From Tetragonia tetragonoides (lineage: Eukaryota > Streptophyta > Magnoliopsida > Caryophyllales > Aizoaceae): a stretch of 64,000 nucleotides of DNA. This document shows positions 62,497 through 64,000 of this stretch, one piece after another (the stretch's first letter is position 1; every line of letters starts with the position of its first letter). The stretch is from NCBI GenBank assembly GCA_038025085.1, contig CM076144.1, forward strand, positions 14,601,501-14,665,500. Direction: 5' to 3'. Under the pieces are notes generated by a model. That model searched no databases, was not told the origin of the DNA, and saw nothing but the letters and a program-made list of their open reading frames with translations. A program made the position numbers and the translations under genes.

Positions 62497-63344
62497 GTAG
62501 GTATGTATATAATTTTGGGTAAAGGTCGCAGATAACATGACAAGTGTCACAATTTGATTGCTCATTTATTATTTTATTTATTTTTGTTTTTATTTTGGTG
62601 AGTAATTGTTATAGCCATTCATTTTGTTTATTTCTTTAGTTAGAATTATATGAATACCATCTAAAATTGCATTAATGTCCAGTTTTAATGTTTTGAACAC
62701 AATAAAAACTTTTGCTGGGTATAAATCAGATGATGAATATTTGGGGGAATAGGTGCACAAAATATATTAAGGTTTATATAGTTGTGGTATAAGCATAGTC
62801 AACTTACAATTGTCACAATGTAATAACTTACATATCATTTCCCCTTTTTCTAGATGGTGAGTTGTCACTATTAAGGAACAGTTTGATCAAACCGACGGTT
62901 GTTTAATAACATAAATTATATCAGGTGGAATAAGAGTAGGCTACTTGAAAATTGACTATTATATGTGAGGATCGGATAGTCGTTGTTAATATGATAAGCT
63001 TTAAATATTTAATTACGTTTGATATTTCCGGGTATAAACACAGGTTAGACACAAAATTATAAGGATAAGCTTAAATAAATTGACACGGGTCACATTTGGA
63101 GTCACATTTTTTTAAGTTATACATTTGATGTACAATTGCAAGTTAAGTGACGAGTTACTGATATTATTTTACTTTTTAAATAGGAGAATTATGAGTGGTA
63201 TGACATGTGTAAAACTTCGACCAATCACTATTTTTTTTATTATTCTTCTTTCATACCTATGTAAAATTTAAAAATCCTGAAATTAATTTAAACATTAAAA
63301 TACAGTGATAACTTGGTCGTCCATGCGTAGCACGGGTAAAGTCC

Positions 63345-64000
63345 TAGTCTCCTATAATATCCAGCTAGTCCCAAAAAGCTTCTGACCTCCGCAACATTGG
63401 TAGGTCTGGTCCAATCCTTTACTGCTTTAATTTTACTCGGGTCTACTGATACTTCTCGCTTAGACATTATGTGTCCTAAAAAAGCAACTTCCTCGATCCA
63501 AAATTCACATTTTGACAATTTTGCGAACAACTGATTTTCTCTCAAGGTTTCTAAAACAATCTTCAAATGTTTGACATGATCTTCCCTAATTTTGGAGTAA
63601 ATGGGTATATCATCTATAAATACAACCACAAACTGATCTAAATAAGGATGGAAAGTCTTATGCATGAGATCCATAAAAGTTGCAGGGGCGTTAGTTAATC
63701 CAAAGGCCATGACGGTAAATTCATAATGACCATAACGGGTTCTAAAAGCGATTTTAGGTATGTCTTCCTCCATGATTCTAAGTTGATGATATCCCTACCT
63801 CAAATCTATTTTTGAAAATATTCCTGCATCCTTAAGTTGGTCAAACATCATCTATTCTGGCTAACGGATATTTATTTTTTATGGTCACCTTATTCAATTC
63901 CCGGTAATCTATGCATAACCTCAAACTGCCATCTTTTTTTTTCACAAATAGAACGGGTGCTCCCCAAAGCGAAAAACTAGGTCTTATGTAACCTTTTTCC
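63345..64000 (-). pseudogene. Second Ty3/Gypsy reverse transcriptase (partial, interrupted)
   Basis: [20 protein letters not shown] then [11 protein letters not shown], the FxDD catalytic box with Pro where Leu is usual, [19 protein letters not shown] and [10 protein letters not shown]. The frame from 63773 to the insertion is open; further right stops appear (about 63797) and the window ends inside RT. Confidence 0.85.

Larger units (their letters stand above)
61747..63347 (+). mobile_element. Helitron-like non-autonomous insertion in gypsy RT
   Basis: The right end has CCATGC-GTA-GCACGG, a hairpin, then GTAAAGTCCTAG followed by host T at 63348, as in Helitron 3' termini. The inserted DNA interrupts the RT frame right after GYYRR and has no coding potential. 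The left end is within or next to the AT tract and lacks a clean TC, and roughly 15-20 codons of host RT also seem to be missing, so the left border is uncertain. Confidence 0.55.

Overview
The window is nuclear DNA of a flowering plant, probably a core eudicot. It is AT-rich and intron-containing, with pyrimidine-rich acceptors. It holds a plant nucleotide-sugar transporter gene, F-box/LRR genes and plant transposable-element families (MULE, hAT, Stowaway, Emigrant-like, chromovirus Ty3/Gypsy, L1-type LINE, tRNA-derived SINEs). The species cannot be fixed from sequence alone. Two host loci stand out; most of the rest is transposons, many nested inside one another. Layout, 1-9 kb: the 3' exons of an F-box/LRR gene copy enter from the left edge. 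Its 3' flank was hit by a 5'-truncated LINE, that LINE by an approximately 6.5 kb Mutator-like element (MULE) and by two small inverted-repeat elements. The MULE carries two inward-facing genes: a plant-mobile-domain (PMD) gene on + and a transposase fused to an OTU cysteine protease on -. Each gene has a tiny first exon beside its TIR and a first intron holding a 33-bp-period array of hairpins plus a TTA/AAT microsatellite. 9-16 kb: two non-autonomous hAT elements with 8-bp target duplications, one containing a MULE-type MITE; a decayed 5' fragment resembling an RTEL1-type helicase; and a Helitron-like 3' end. 16.3-19 kb: a second F-box/LRR copy, a tandem paralogue of the left one, carrying an in-frame stop and a frameshift. 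19.5-22.6 kb: a poly(A) retroposon and two SINEs with target duplications. 23.2-36.7 kb (-): an apparently intact 14-coding-exon gene for a CMP-sialic-acid-transporter-like Golgi nucleotide-sugar transporter (403 aa, spliced by eye), with one GC-AG intron and antisense LINE remains in two introns. 37.7-55.5 kb (-): a full-length but decayed chromovirus-type Ty3/Gypsy retrotransposon with 5-bp target duplication. It is interrupted by a nearly full-length LINE, has an Emigrant-like MITE in one LTR, and has an extra ORF between PBS and gag whose N-terminus resembles the histone H3 tail. 56.6-64 kb (-): the 3' part of a second Ty3/Gypsy element, interrupted in RT by a Helitron-like insertion and cut by the window edge. 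The paired F-box copies and paired LTRs supply empty sites, so the order of several insertions can be read directly. The most unusual system is the two-gene PMD/OTU MULE with mirrored hairpin arrays; the second is the H3-tail-like ORF of the chromovirus.
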